NCBI GenBank assembly: GCA_001282665.1
Contig: LN874947.1
Coordinates: 1 to 64,000 of the forward strand
DNA: 64,000 nucleotides
Source: Clostridiales bacterium mt11
GTDB taxonomy: Bacteria; Bacillota; Clostridia; Tissierellales; Tepidimicrobiaceae
Direction of reading: 5' to 3'
In this document: positions 24,945 to 33,902 of the stretch, piece after piece
Position numbering within the stretch: position 1 is the first letter of the stretch
Layout: each line of letters begins with the position of its first letter
Translations under genes and position numbers: made by a program
The notes under the pieces: generated by a model
The model's input: the letters and a program-made list of their open reading frames with translations, nothing else
Told to the model about the DNA's origin: nothing
The model's database searches: none

Positions 24945-26957
24945 ATGAGTTCAAACTATCATGATGACGAAATAATCGGTAAAGCTTACGATTCTAAATT
25001 GATGAGAAGGTTATTAAAATACGCTAAACCCTATTGGCACTATCTATTGCTTACTATAGTTTTAATGATGTTAATTACTGGACTAGAACTTGTTAGACCT
25101 TATCTATTGAAAATAGCCATAGATGATTATATAAATGGTTATAAAAAGCCTATGGCAGAAGTAGAATTATCTGAGCCCTATGATGGCGTTATTTTTAACA
25201 ATAAAAAATATGTTAGACTAGATAAAGTATCACAAAAGGATAAGCTAAATACTTATCCTCAAAAAACAATAGTAAAAGAAGATAATCTTTATTATCTAGT
25301 GGATGTTCAGAAAAAGAATCCTTCTAAGGGTATTCTACTATCAAGAGATGATTATAAAGGCTTTAGGAAATATGATGGAGACGGACTTAATAAAATAGGC
25401 ATCATATTTATATTATCTATAGTCATAGCCTTTTTATTTAATTATTTGCAAGTTTATATTTTGAACTATACTAGTCAAAATATTGTTTTCAATATTCGAC
25501 AAGATGTCTTTACCCATATTCAGTCCTTATCAATTTCCTATTTTGATAAAAATCCGGTAGGTCGTTTGGTAACTAGGGTAACTAACGATACGGAAACCTT
25601 AAACGAAATGTACACAGGAGTTTTGGTTAACCTATTTAAGGATATTTTTATTCTAATTGGAATTATAATAGTTATGCTTAAAATGAACTATAAATTAGCC
25701 CTGCTCTCCTTTTGTCTAATGCCTTTAATATTTTTAGCTTCAGTAGTATTTAGGAAAAGGATTAGAGAGGTATACAGATTAGGTCGTATTCAATTAGCTA
25801 AGATAAACTCTACCTTAAACGAAAACATTACTGGTATGAAAACGATTCAAATATTTAAAAAGGAAGATAAGGTTTCCAACCAATTTGATAAAATAAATAG
25901 TGACTACCTACAAACTGCAAAAAAAGAAATAGGCATATATGCAATTTTTAGACCTTCAATTGAAGTAGTTCGTTCCCTTGGACTGGCACTTCTAATATAT
26001 TTTGGAGGGGGACAAGTAATTTCAGGTTATATTGAATTTGGTGTATTGTACGCCTTCATAGACTATCTACAGAGGTTTTTTGAGCCAATACTCGATTTAA
26101 CGGAAAAATATAATATACTTCAAGCCGCTATGGCTTCCAGTGAAAGAATATTTATGATTTTAGATGAAGAAATTCAAATTGATAATATAGAAAATCCTAT
26201 ACCTATAACCGACTTTAAAGGAAAAATCGAATTTAAAAATGTTTGGTTTGCTTATGAAGAGGAAAACTGGGTATTAAAGGATGTAAGTTTTACAATTAAC
26301 CCTGGTGAAGTAGTGGCCTTTGTCGGTGCAACAGGAGCTGGTAAATCCTCTATAATCAATTTAATCACTCGATTTTATGATATTCAAAGGGGAGAAATAT
26401 TAATAGATGGAGTAAATATTAGAGAATACGACAAATATGAACTAAGAAGGCATATAGGAGTAGTCCTACAGGATGTATTCTTATTTACAGGAACTATTAA
26501 AGATAATATAAGATTGAATAACGATAGTATATCAGATGAAGATATTATAGAAGTATCAAAATATGTAAATGCTCATCACTTTATAGAAAAATTACCTAAA
26601 GGATATGATGAGCCCGTTATGGAAAGAGGCTCTACTTTATCTTCGGGAGAAAGACAATTGTTAGCTTTCGCCAGAACTTTGGCTTTCAACCCTAGCGTAT
26701 TAATCTTAGATGAAGCAACTTCTAGCATAGATACGGAAACAGAGCTCTTAATTCAAGATGCATTATCAAAGTTAATAGAAGGCAGAACAACTATTGCCGT
26801 AGCCCATAGATTATCTACTATTCAAAATTCAGATAAGATCATAGTTTTAAATCATGGAGTTGTAAAAGAAATGGGCAATCATCAAGAGCTTCTTGAAAAA
26901 GAAGGTATCTATTATGATCTATATAAACTTCAATACAAAGAAAGTTTTCAATCATAG
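24945..26957 (+). CDS. ABC multidrug exporter half-transporter B (YheH/LmrD-like)
   Basis: A 670-residue partner of the preceding gene. Six membrane helices (about residues 30-400) include an extracytoplasmic insertion of about 85 residues between helices 1 and 2 (about 70-155), typical of this half. The ATPase domain has Walker A GATGAGKSS near 460, a variant signature LSSGE near 565 and Walker B LILDEATSSID near 587 with the catalytic Glu. With LSGGQ from the partner it forms the active ATP site; its own LSSGE pairs with the partner's defective Walker B. Gene spacing of one base implies coupled translation. Confidence 0.93.
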   Translation: MSSNYHDDEIIGKAYDSKLMRRLLKYAKPYWHYLLLTIVLMMLITGLELVRPYLLKIAIDDYINGYKKPMAEVELSEPYDGVIFNNKKYVRLDKVSQKDKLNTYPQKTIVKEDNLYYLVDVQKKNPSKGILLSRDDYKGFRKYDGDGLNKIGIIFILSIVIAFLFNYLQVYILNYTSQNIVFNIRQDVFTHIQSLSISYFDKNPVGRLVTRVTNDTETLNEMYTGVLVNLFKDIFILIGIIIVMLKMNYKLALLSFCLMPLIFLASVVFRKRIREVYRLGRIQLAKINSTLNENITGMKTIQIFKKEDKVSNQFDKINSDYLQTAKKEIGIYAIFRPSIEVVRSLGLALLIYFGGGQVISGYIEFGVLYAFIDYLQRFFEPILDLTEKYNILQAAMASSERIFMILDEEIQIDNIENPIPITDFKGKIEFKNVWFAYEEENWVLKDVSFTINPGEVVAFVGATGAGKSSIINLITRFYDIQRGEILIDGVNIREYDKYELRRHIGVVLQDVFLFTGTIKDNIRLNNDSISDEDIIEVSKYVNAHHFIEKLPKGYDEPVMERGSTLSSGERQLLAFARTLAFNPSVLILDEATSSIDTETELLIQDALSKLIEGRTTIAVAHRLSTIQNSDKIIVLNHGVVKEMGNHQELLEKEGIYYDLYKLQYKESFQS

Positions 26958-27021
26958 TCTTTACTATTTGCAATTTTTAAAGTAAAATAGTGTAAGTTAA
27001 TATAAAATAGGGGTGTTGAAT

Positions 27022-27822
27022 ATGTACGATTTTCACATCCATAGTGACTACTCTATGGATTGTAAATATTTGATGGAAGAAATGGTTATAGAAGCAATCA
27101 ATAATAATATGAAAAGTATCTGTTTTACAGATCACATGGATTATGATGTAACGGAAAACGGAATTGATATTGATTTTAGAACAAATGATTATTTTAAAAA
27201 AGTAAAGCAAGTCAAATATAAGTATCTAAAAAATATTGAAATATTAGCTGGGGTTGAAATTGGAATGCAGCCTCATCTTAGTGAAAGATATGATGACATT
27301 ATTGATAGCAATCCATTTGATTTTGTTATAATGTCTGTTCACTCTATTAATAGAAAAGATATACATTTAGATAGATTTACCTGCGATAAAAGCCCCATAG
27401 ATGCTTTAACTGAGTATTATGAGTATTTATACCAATGTGTTAATAGCTTCAATAATTTTGATGTAGTAGGTCATATAGATTATATTGATAGATATTTTGA
27501 TGAGTCTACTACATTGCCTAACTTTGATGAATATTCTCATATAGTTGAAGATATTTTAAAATTAATAATTGAAAAAGGTAAAGGAATCGAAGTAAATACT
27601 GCTGGTATAAAATACGGACTTGAATACTATCATCCAAAGTTAGAAATCTTAAAACTCTATAAGGAGTTAGGAGGAGAAATAATAACAATAGGTTCCGATG
27701 CCCATAGTCCAGAATTTATTGGATATGAGTACAAAGGAGCTGAAAAGCTCCTTCGTGAACTTGGATTTAAATATATATATTTATTTAAAGAAAGAAAAAA
27801 ATTCCCTATCCACATAGGCTAA
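27022..27822 (+). CDS. PHP-family phosphatase, HisJ-like (histidinol-phosphatase type)
   Basis: A 266-residue PHP-domain phosphoesterase. The metal motifs are DFHIHSDYS at the N terminus, CFTDHMDYD near residue 36, GVEIGMQPH near 78, SVHSIN near 105, GHIDYIDRY near 150 and GSDAHSP near 230. This set matches HisJ-type histidinol-phosphate phosphatases, but no other his genes lie nearby, so the substrate may differ. ATG 27022 follows AGGGGTG; an in-frame GTG at 27013 is inside that site. The 3' end overlaps the convergent zinc-ribbon gene by four bases. Confidence 0.85.
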   Translation: MYDFHIHSDYSMDCKYLMEEMVIEAINNNMKSICFTDHMDYDVTENGIDIDFRTNDYFKKVKQVKYKYLKNIEILAGVEIGMQPHLSERYDDIIDSNPFDFVIMSVHSINRKDIHLDRFTCDKSPIDALTEYYEYLYQCVNSFNNFDVVGHIDYIDRYFDESTTLPNFDEYSHIVEDILKLIIEKGKGIEVNTAGIKYGLEYYHPKLEILKLYKELGGEIITIGSDAHSPEFIGYEYKGAEKLLRELGFKYIYLFKERKKFPIHIG

Positions 27823-28061
27823 ATATTTTTTCTTTCTATAGAATAACGTTTTTTATAATTACAGTTTGAACATTGATATATATGTACGCATTTATCATTC
27901 TTTACTCCGTCTACTAGATGGGTTATTTCATCTAGTAGATAGGGGCTATAATTATCCATATAATTTACTTCTGGACCTTTGTCTACCATCACTCCATTAC
28001 ATTTTGGGCAATTGTAATCCACATTATATAATCCATTACACAATGGACATACCGTCTTCAT
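27819..28061 (-). CDS. Small zinc-ribbon protein of unknown function
   Basis: An 80-residue protein with an N-terminal pair of CxxC knuckles (CPLCNG, CPKCNG) and a third near the C terminus (CSNC) beside aromatic and basic residues. The first two knuckles can make one zinc site. It has an ATG start but no strong ribosome site (GAAGGTATACT upstream). It is convergent with the PHP phosphatase and overlaps it by four bases. I do not recognise the family. Confidence 0.65.
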   Translation of the reverse strand: MKTVCPLCNGLYNVDYNCPKCNGVMVDKGPEVNYMDNYSPYLLDEITHLVDGVKNDKCVHIYQCSNCNYKKRYSIERKNI

Positions 28062-28120
28062 AGTATACCTTCTCTCATCTTTATCTATTATTATTGTTTA
28101 ACTAAATAGACTATTATATA

Positions 28121-28156
28121 CAAAAAACCCTTAGGAAAATCCTAAGGGTTTTTCTA
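28121..28156. terminator. Bidirectional terminator, 3' end of the 6S RNA gene
   Basis: AAAACCCTTAGGA and TCCTAAGGGTTTTT form a perfect stem with a short loop. On the minus strand it ends the 6S-like RNA with a TTTTTT run. Confidence 0.9.
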
Positions 28157-28334
28157 ATTACCGCAATGCCGTCCTCCCAATTAATTCACACCCGCCTCTC
28201 ACAAGGTGGGTGCCCTGTCAATAGTTCAGAACTTCCATCCAAAGAAGGCATGTTCTTTGCTACTGAACTCGAACTCCCGTATTCACTATGTCGGTTGAAT
28301 TACTTGGGTAACGTACACCGCAGAAATATTGTCT
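28157..28334 (-). ncRNA. ssrS: 6S RNA (RNA polymerase regulator)
   Basis: A promoter and a terminator flank a roughly 180-base transcript that encodes no protein. Its ends pair: CTGCGGTGT (28323 to 28315 on the minus strand) with GCATTGCGG (28169 to 28161), then CCCAAGTAATTC with GAATTAATTGGG. Inside is a loose region, then AGTTCAG...CTGAACT and CACCCACC...GGCGGGTG hairpins. A single long rod with an open central bubble, and end sequences GGTGTACG / ACGGCATT like those closing E. coli 6S RNA, make 6S the best match. 6S RNA binds housekeeping RNA polymerase by mimicking an open promoter. Identification is by structure and motif only. Confidence 0.72.
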
Positions 28335-28340
28335 AAATCT

Positions 28341-28369
28341 ATTATAACCTTTACCAATATAATCTGCAA
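28341..28369 (-). promoter_or_regulatory. Promoter of the 6S-like RNA
   Basis: On the minus strand TTGCAG (28364-28369) is followed after 17 bases by TATAAT (28341-28346), giving a start near 28334. No reading frame follows, which marks an RNA gene. Confidence 0.8.
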
Positions 28370-28399
28370 GTAAGCTTTAGAAATTTTAAATAACAAATT

Positions 28400-30154
28400 T
28401 TAATTTGCTAGAATTTTATTTATTTCCTCCTCATTTAAGGATTCCTTTTCTATGAGTACATCTGCTATGTCATCTAAATATCTTTTATTCTTATTTAATA
28501 TTTCCTTAGTTTCAATATAGAATCTCTCTAGCATCTCCTTAGTCCTTTCCATTAAAGAAATATCCGTATTTAGATTGTTGCTCAACACTACATCATAGTT
28601 AATCAATCCTACTTCCTCATCCATGCCATAAGAGCCTATCATGGATAAAGTCATCTCTGTAGCTTTTTGAAGATCTGAGGACGCTCCAGTAGTAATATTA
28701 TCCTTGCCAAATATTATCTCTTCTGCTGCTCTTCCACCTAATGCAATCTTAATATTTGTGATAATATCTTTCTTAGTCTGATACATCCTATCTGGAGGTA
28801 TATTTACGCTAAATCCTCCCATACCCTTAGTACTCGGTATTATGCTAACTTTTGTTACTCGATTTAACTTGGATAATTTTTTAGCAACTAGTGCATGTCC
28901 AGCTTCATGATAAGCTGTAATTTCTTTATCCTCCATAGATATACTGCTTCTATCCTTTTTTTCTTCTCCTACTAAAACAGTGTAGTAAGCTTTGTTGATA
29001 TGATCCATAGTAATATGTTTATCCCTTTTTCTAGCTGCTATCATTGCCGATTCATTCATTAAATTCTCAAGTTTTGCACCACTAAAATATACCGTTTCTA
29101 ATGCAACCTTTTTCAAATCCACATCCTTTGAAAGAGGTTTGTTTTTACTATGGAGTCTTAAAATAGAATATCTAGCATTTACATCTGGAAGTCCAACTTC
29201 TATTTGCCTGTCAAACCTTCCTGGTCTTAATAATGCCTCATCTAAAGTATCTACCCTGTTAGTTGCTGCTACTACTATTATACCTTCGTTACCTTTAAAA
29301 CCTGACATTTCCGTCAATAAGGCATTTAATGTCCTATCCCCTTCTTCACTACCACTATGGGAATTGGAACCCTTTCTCTTCTTACCTAAGGAATCAATTT
29401 CATCGATAAATATTACACTTTTTCCATCTTCTTTAGCTTTTTTAAATAATTCCCTTATTCTGCTTGCACCAAGCCCTGCGTAAACTTGAATAAAATCAGA
29501 TCCAGATACTGCATAGAAAGGAACCTTGGATTCTCCAGCCAATGCTCTAGCCAATAAGGTTTTGCCAGTTCCAGGAGGCCCATATAGCAATACTCCTCTA
29601 GGCAATCTAGCTCCATATCTATCATATTTTTCCGGATATTTAATAAAATCTACTAACTCCTTTAATGACTCTTTTGCTTCCTCATTTCCTGCAACATCAT
29701 CAAAGGTAGTCCTATCTGAAGATGAATCTTCAGCATCCATTTTAGACATAGTAGCCATTTCCTTCTCAGCTTGTTTAGAGTTATTTTTGTTGATCATAAA
29801 TGCCACAACTCCGATACCTGCTAATAAAAGTATAAAGCTTATGCCTTGACCTAAAATTGCGTTCGTTTCTCCTTCTTTTACTTTGACATTATGAAGCAAC
29901 AATTGTTCTTTAAAATTTTCCGTTCTTGGATTATCTGTAATAAAACTTTCCCCATTCTTTAACTTACCTATAAGTTTTGCTTTATCGCTTAATTCTACTT
30001 CTTCTATTGATCCTCTTTCCAAATGAGCTAAAAATATTTTATATGGAATTTCCTTATATTGTCTGCTGCTATACTTATATAAATATATACTAGATATCAA
30101 AGCAATGGATACAACTAAAACTAATAAAAGTTTTACTTTTCCATTTGTCTTCAT
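28400..30154 (-). CDS. ftsH: ATP-dependent zinc metalloprotease FtsH
   Basis: A 584-residue membrane-anchored AAA protease that extracts and degrades membrane and short-lived cytosolic proteins as a hexamer. It has a membrane helix at residues 7-25, an external domain of about 75 residues, a second helix near 100-122, an AAA domain with Walker A GPPGTGKTLLARAL near 193 and the SRH region TNRVDTLDEALLRPGRFDRQIE, and zinc site HEAGHA near 416. RBS AAGGAGG, ATG start. The gene is monocistronic by context, without the usual tilS-hpt neighbours, so it may be a paralogue of a main FtsH encoded elsewhere. Confidence 0.93.
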   Translation of the reverse strand: MKTNGKVKLLLVLVVSIALISSIYLYKYSSRQYKEIPYKIFLAHLERGSIEEVELSDKAKLIGKLKNGESFITDNPRTENFKEQLLLHNVKVKEGETNAILGQGISFILLLAGIGVVAFMINKNNSKQAEKEMATMSKMDAEDSSSDRTTFDDVAGNEEAKESLKELVDFIKYPEKYDRYGARLPRGVLLYGPPGTGKTLLARALAGESKVPFYAVSGSDFIQVYAGLGASRIRELFKKAKEDGKSVIFIDEIDSLGKKRKGSNSHSGSEEGDRTLNALLTEMSGFKGNEGIIVVAATNRVDTLDEALLRPGRFDRQIEVGLPDVNARYSILRLHSKNKPLSKDVDLKKVALETVYFSGAKLENLMNESAMIAARKRDKHITMDHINKAYYTVLVGEEKKDRSSISMEDKEITAYHEAGHALVAKKLSKLNRVTKVSIIPSTKGMGGFSVNIPPDRMYQTKKDIITNIKIALGGRAAEEIIFGKDNITTGASSDLQKATEMTLSMIGSYGMDEEVGLINYDVVLSNNLNTDISLMERTKEMLERFYIETKEILNKNKRYLDDIADVLIEKESLNEEEINKILAN

Positions 30155-30238
30155 ATTTATTTCCTCCTTGGTTTACATAATACTATTAAAATTATAACAT
30201 TAAATATTTTCATTGTCCATTTCTTAATTTTTACAAAA

Positions 30239-30262
30239 ATAGAACGTCCAGCGGACGTCCCA
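30239..30262 (-). terminator. Terminator after the 93-residue gene
   Basis: On the minus strand GGGACGTCC-GCT-GGACGTTCT is followed by ATTTTTG. It lies 15 bases after the small acidic protein gene. Confidence 0.75.
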
Positions 30263-30276
30263 ACAATATTATATTT

Positions 30277-30558
30277 CTATTTCCCTAAAATATCTAATAA
30301 CCTATCTAGCTTCTCTAATTGTTCCTCATCCAATAGAGGCCTTATACTATTTAGCTTTTCAAATAACTCTTCATATTCTTCGCTGTCCATTTCCTTTTGC
30401 ATCTGCTCATTTACCCTTATTATCTCTACGAAAAAATCTTCTTCTGACTTGTCGGAATAAGCATTTGCTAACTCTTGGAATTTACTCATTTGCTCTTCTG
30501 TTGGCTTAAAATCTGAGAACTCTTCTATAGCCTTATTAATATCTTTATCTTTACTCAT
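30277..30558 (-). CDS. Small acidic helical protein, unknown function
   Basis: A 93-residue protein rich in Glu, Asp and Lys, predicted to be entirely helical (QMSKFQELANAYSDKSEEDFF, then two Leu-rich amphipathic helices ending LDRLLDILGK). It has ATG with GGAGG upstream and its own terminator. It is divergent from the 218-residue helical protein at 30689. The paired small helical proteins may belong together, but I do not recognise either family. Confidence 0.7.
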   Translation of the reverse strand: MSKDKDINKAIEEFSDFKPTEEQMSKFQELANAYSDKSEEDFFVEIIRVNEQMQKEMDSEEYEELFEKLNSIRPLLDEEQLEKLDRLLDILGK

Positions 30559-30688
30559 ATCAAAACCTCCCTATGTGTTCTAATCTAATTTATGAGCTAG
30601 GTCAAATATATATTACAATTTTTAGTAACCTTTATCTAAAAACCTGCATAGAATAATATATATCTATTTGACTTTAGGGGGATTAGAA

Positions 30689-31345
30689 ATGGATAATGGG
30701 CTTATATTGTTATTGCTGTTATTATTACTAAATAAAAACAGGGAAAATAAAAATTCTTACATGGCGATAGACGAAGAGGAAAATGAATTAAAAGTAAATT
30801 CAAACTCATTTAAAAATAAGAGCCTAAATATAAATATTCCGTATACAATAGATAAGATTAAAATAATGAAAAAAGTCGGTCCTTATTTTCCTGAGGAATT
30901 TGTACCAACTTTAAACAAATCGCTACTTCTAACAGAAAAAATAATTAAACTAAATGAAGTAATGGAATTTATACAACACGATGAAGTTAAATATATTAAA
31001 AATACAGTTCCTGTTGAAAATAATAAGGAAAGACTTAACTACATAGTAAATACCATTCAAAAAGAAGTCAAAAGTGAAGAAATAAAGAACGTAGGTGCCG
31101 TCATAGAGATGATATTAAATATCGATAAGTATAAGAAAATGATGACAGTTTTAAACTCAGTAATGTCCAATCCTGATGGCTTAAACGACCCAAGTAAGCT
31201 TTTTTCATTAATCGAACCCCTTATGCAGGGTAAAGATGAAAAGGAAAAAGAAAAATTAAAGGATATGGCTAAGATGTTAGAAATCATGAAAACACTTGAT
31301 AACACGAAAAAATCTAAGGAAAAAGATACAAAAACAGAAAATTAA
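30689..31345 (+). CDS. Helical protein of unknown function
   Basis: A 218-residue protein starting at ATG 30689 behind AGGGGGATTAG; a TTG at 30668 lies upstream of that site and is rejected. It opens with a short hydrophobic run of eight leucines (residues 4-13) that could be a membrane anchor or weak signal, then a variable Asn/Lys-rich linker and a helical body from about 50 to 200 with a charged tail. No catalytic motif is visible. It is divergent from the acidic 93-residue gene, separated by about 130 bases. Family not recognised. Confidence 0.65.
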   Translation: MDNGLILLLLLLLLNKNRENKNSYMAIDEEENELKVNSNSFKNKSLNINIPYTIDKIKIMKKVGPYFPEEFVPTLNKSLLLTEKIIKLNEVMEFIQHDEVKYIKNTVPVENNKERLNYIVNTIQKEVKSEEIKNVGAVIEMILNIDKYKKMMTVLNSVMSNPDGLNDPSKLFSLIEPLMQGKDEKEKEKLKDMAKMLEIMKTLDNTKKSKEKDTKTEN

Positions 31346-31430
31346 TAATCAATGAATAGTCTTTGGATTAATTTTCCAAAGGCTATTCGGCAGTGTAAGT
31401 AGTGTAAAATAGCTTTTCCTTTATACTTTA

Positions 31431-32006
31431 TTATCTAACTCTAAAAGATTGAATTTCTTCAACCATCCTAAGAACCTCTAATGTTGACGCTCTATTTTCT
31501 GATTCACTTGCATTATAGAGTCTTCTTAATAATATCGGGATATTACCTCTATAATCCCAAGCTTCTTTTTCATCTGTAATATCCGCTAAATTAATCGCAT
31601 CAAGACGCAGCATAGCACCAATTGTAATTATTTCTAATTCATATATAACTTTATCATCAAAATCTATGAAATCAGCATGATGTATAATACATTCGAGTAA
31701 CATTAATTCTTTGGAATTCATATTATCCATATCAAAATCACTAGCAAATTGCCTAAAAAATTCATCTTTATCCTTTAAATTATAGTATTTAGAAATAGCC
31801 TCCTTCTGATTTTTAGAGCCCTCAATTTCACTATTTAAAAACTTTTGCGTTAATTCTTCTAACCCTTTTTTCCTTTCCACCTTATCAGTAGATGTCAAAT
31901 AATTTGAAAATTTTTCTTCACTAATCCTATTTTTATTAGTTGTAGGTACATTACTTTTATAATTATTAATTGAATTTAAAATTTTATTATTAATTGAATT
32001 AATCAT
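31431..32006 (-). CDS. Hypothetical protein
   Basis: A 191-residue protein with an Asn/Ser-rich N terminus (about residues 1-40) and a helical, acidic body (about 45-185, with KELMLLECIIHHADFIDFDDKV in two pieces). There is no signal peptide or membrane segment. The start is ATG with GGGGGATTATAA upstream. Low-complexity asparagine runs at the start suggest a flexible tail. Its neighbours give no functional clue; the downstream side is convergent with the 218-residue gene. Family not recognised. Confidence 0.65.
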   Translation of the reverse strand: MINSINNKILNSINNYKSNVPTTNKNRISEEKFSNYLTSTDKVERKKGLEELTQKFLNSEIEGSKNQKEAISKYYNLKDKDEFFRQFASDFDMDNMNSKELMLLECIIHHADFIDFDDKVIYELEIITIGAMLRLDAINLADITDEKEAWDYRGNIPILLRRLYNASESENRASTLEVLRMVEEIQSFRVR

Positions 32007-32077
32007 TTATAATCCCCCAATCTAAAAATCTGAACTATTCATAGATAATTATCGGCAAATATTTATTTAAAATAAGG

Positions 32078-32130
32078 ATTTTTTACAAATATGTATTTTA
32101 AATGAATATTTTTTACAAATATGTATTTAG
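32078..32130 (+). repeat. 30-base tandem direct repeat
   Basis: TTTTTTACAAATATGTATTT occurs at about 32080 and again at about 32110, with a period of 30 bases and similar flanks. It lies upstream of the decayed secreted-protein gene and could be a pair of regulator sites or a small tandem duplication. It carries no coding sequence. Confidence 0.6.
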
Positions 32131-32210
32131 CTTGTTGATTTTATTTACTCAATCAAATATACTATAGTTGAAAACTAAAACCAATTTAACTATTAAGGGG
32201 GTATATCAAT

Positions 32211-32645
32211 ATGAATAAAAAGGTCTTAAGTATTTTACTAATCTTTGTAGTTTTCTTTGGTATAGGAAGTCAATCTTTTGCTGCCCCTGCTCCACCACTT
32301 ACAAGTCTTAGGGTTATTAGAGTAAGCTCAGAAAAAGCTGGAATAGAACTCATTGGAAGAAATCAGCTATCTACTAACTATGACCATGGGGGGTCATTCA
32401 TCCATGTAACAACATAAGAAATAGGGTATTCTTCTTATAGGTATGCAGCATTCAATAATGAAAAAGCAGAACTTATTCATTCAAAACCAATTGTTGGACG
32501 TGATAATATAGCAATTGGTTTTGAATGAATTTGGAAATTATTTGTATTTGACAATGATGTTAGTAATCAAGGATACTTTACTTATGAAGCTATGTCATCT
32601 AATGCACCTTATAATACTATATCCACAAGTATTTTTATCAAATAA
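32211..32645 (+). pseudogene. Decayed gene for a secreted protein, two in-frame stop codons
   Basis: The frame opens at ATG behind AGGGGG with a clear signal peptide (MNKKVLSILLIFVVFFG...SQSFA, cleavage near residue 24) and runs to TAA at 32415-32417. The same frame then continues with protein-like composition to TGA at 32526-32528, and again to TAA at 32643-32645, giving about 142 residues in all. There is no frame change. The simplest reading is nonsense decay of an exported protein; the first 68 residues alone could still be made. The protein family is not recognised. Recoding is possible but has no support. Confidence 0.7.
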
Positions 32646-32755
32646 TAAATTAATATAATTATGTTTTTAATACTTCAATATATCATAATTTAAAAAATAT
32701 TAAAAAATAAATAATGAAAAATCATAGTTTATAATCATAAACCACTCATAAAACG

Positions 32756-32803
32756 AGGCGAAGGCGAAAAAAATATAAATAAAAATTACTTTCCCTTCGC
32801 CTT
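32756..32803. terminator. Hairpin downstream of the decayed gene
   Basis: AGGCGAAGGCGAAA pairs with TTTCCCTTCGCCT with one bulged base, around an AT-rich loop of about 20. It may be the terminator of the decayed rightward gene; the flanking T-tract is weak. The rest of 32646-32893 is AT-rich and shows no gene. Confidence 0.5.
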
Positions 32804-32848
32804 AAAAATTATAACAAATGAAACCACTCTCTAACTTTAAAAAAATAA

Positions 32849-32874
32849 AAAAGAGCCTAAAATTCAGACTCTTA
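32849..32874 (-). terminator. Terminator after the pseudouridine synthase gene
   Basis: On the minus strand AAGAGTCTGAA-TTTTAGGCTCTTTTTT forms an imperfect stem with a long T-run, 20 bases past the stop codon at 32894. Confidence 0.75.
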
Positions 32875-32893
32875 AAAATATAATTTTAACATA

Positions 32894-33796
32894 TTATTCT
32901 TCTTTTAAAATTTGAAGTAAGTTTACAATATCCTTAGGTAAATCTGCATTAAGTTCTATTTCTCTGTTGCTCCTTGGAAGTTTTGCCTTTAAATAATAGG
33001 AATGTAAAGCTTGCCTATCTATATATCTACTAGGTTCATAATACAACGTATCTCCGATGATTGGATGTCCAATATGATGTAGATGAACCCTTATTTGATG
33101 AGATCTTCCAGTAAATATTTGTACATCTAAAAGAGTAGCATTTTTATATCTCTCTATTACCCTATACTTGGTTATTGCTCTCTTGCCTTCTTCCGTCACA
33201 GTTTTTCTAATACTTTTTTCCTCTTCTCTGCCTATAGGTAAATCTATTATATCCTCATCATTTTTAACTACACCCGATACCACCGCCATATATTTCTTTT
33301 CTACTTCATTATTTTCAAATTGTAAAGCCATTCTCTGATGTGCAAAAGGAGATTTAGCAACAATAAGTATCCCCGATGTATCCATATCAAGTCTATTGAC
33401 AAACCTTATCTTTTTATTTATCCCTTTAGCTTTAAAATAATAGGATATTCCATTGGATAGTGTACCTTCTTGATGACTCTTTGTAGGATGTACTACGATG
33501 AAAGGCTCTTTATTTACCACCAATAAATCCATATCTTCGTATATGATATCCAGTGGAATAGGTTCTGGAAGGACATTCTCCTTCTCATCATTCATAACTA
33601 TTGCTACGATATCTCCTACTTTTACTTCTTGACTCTTCCTCTTAAATTCCCCATTTATAAATATACTTTTCTCCCTATAGAGTTTTTTAAACAATCTACC
33701 TGATACTCCACAACTAAATAAAAATTCTTCTAACGATTCTCCATCATTTTCTACATTGAATAAGATTATATTTTCATTTTCCTTTAACAAGTTCAT
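32894..33796 (-). CDS. RluA-family 23S rRNA/tRNA pseudouridine synthase (RluD-like)
   Basis: This 300-residue enzyme isomerises uridine to pseudouridine in structured RNA. It has an N-terminal S4 RNA-binding domain (about residues 10-75; GVSGRLFKKLYREKSIFING) and the catalytic domain with VNRLDMDTSG near 140, whose Asp is the nucleophile, plus GRSHQIRVHLHHIGHPIIGD near 235. ATG 33796 sits behind GGAGGGG; a TTG at 33808 is part of that site. It is divergent from nadK, and both genes carry the same GGAGGGG ribosome site. Confidence 0.93.
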   Translation of the reverse strand: MNLLKENENIILFNVENDGESLEEFLFSCGVSGRLFKKLYREKSIFINGEFKRKSQEVKVGDIVAIVMNDEKENVLPEPIPLDIIYEDMDLLVVNKEPFIVVHPTKSHQEGTLSNGISYYFKAKGINKKIRFVNRLDMDTSGILIVAKSPFAHQRMALQFENNEVEKKYMAVVSGVVKNDEDIIDLPIGREEEKSIRKTVTEEGKRAITKYRVIERYKNATLLDVQIFTGRSHQIRVHLHHIGHPIIGDTLYYEPSRYIDRQALHSYYLKAKLPRSNREIELNADLPKDIVNLLQILKEE

Positions 33797-33902
33797 TTGC
33801 CCCTCCAAATATTATATCTTTTATTGTATAATATAACTACAATAATTAATTATACCAAAGATATAGCATATTTAAAGCACAATAGGTTTGGAGGGGAATT
33901 TT

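Noticed and set aside
28160..28340. T-box leader
   Set aside because: No T-box motif and no downstream reading frame in the same direction; a terminator ends the transcript.
32078..32130. CRISPR array
   Set aside because: Only two copies with a ten-base gap and no cas genes; it is a short tandem repeat.
32526..32528. Selenocysteine recoding at the in-frame TGA
   Set aside because: A TAA stop precedes it in the same frame and no hairpin of SECIS type follows directly; nonsense decay is simpler.
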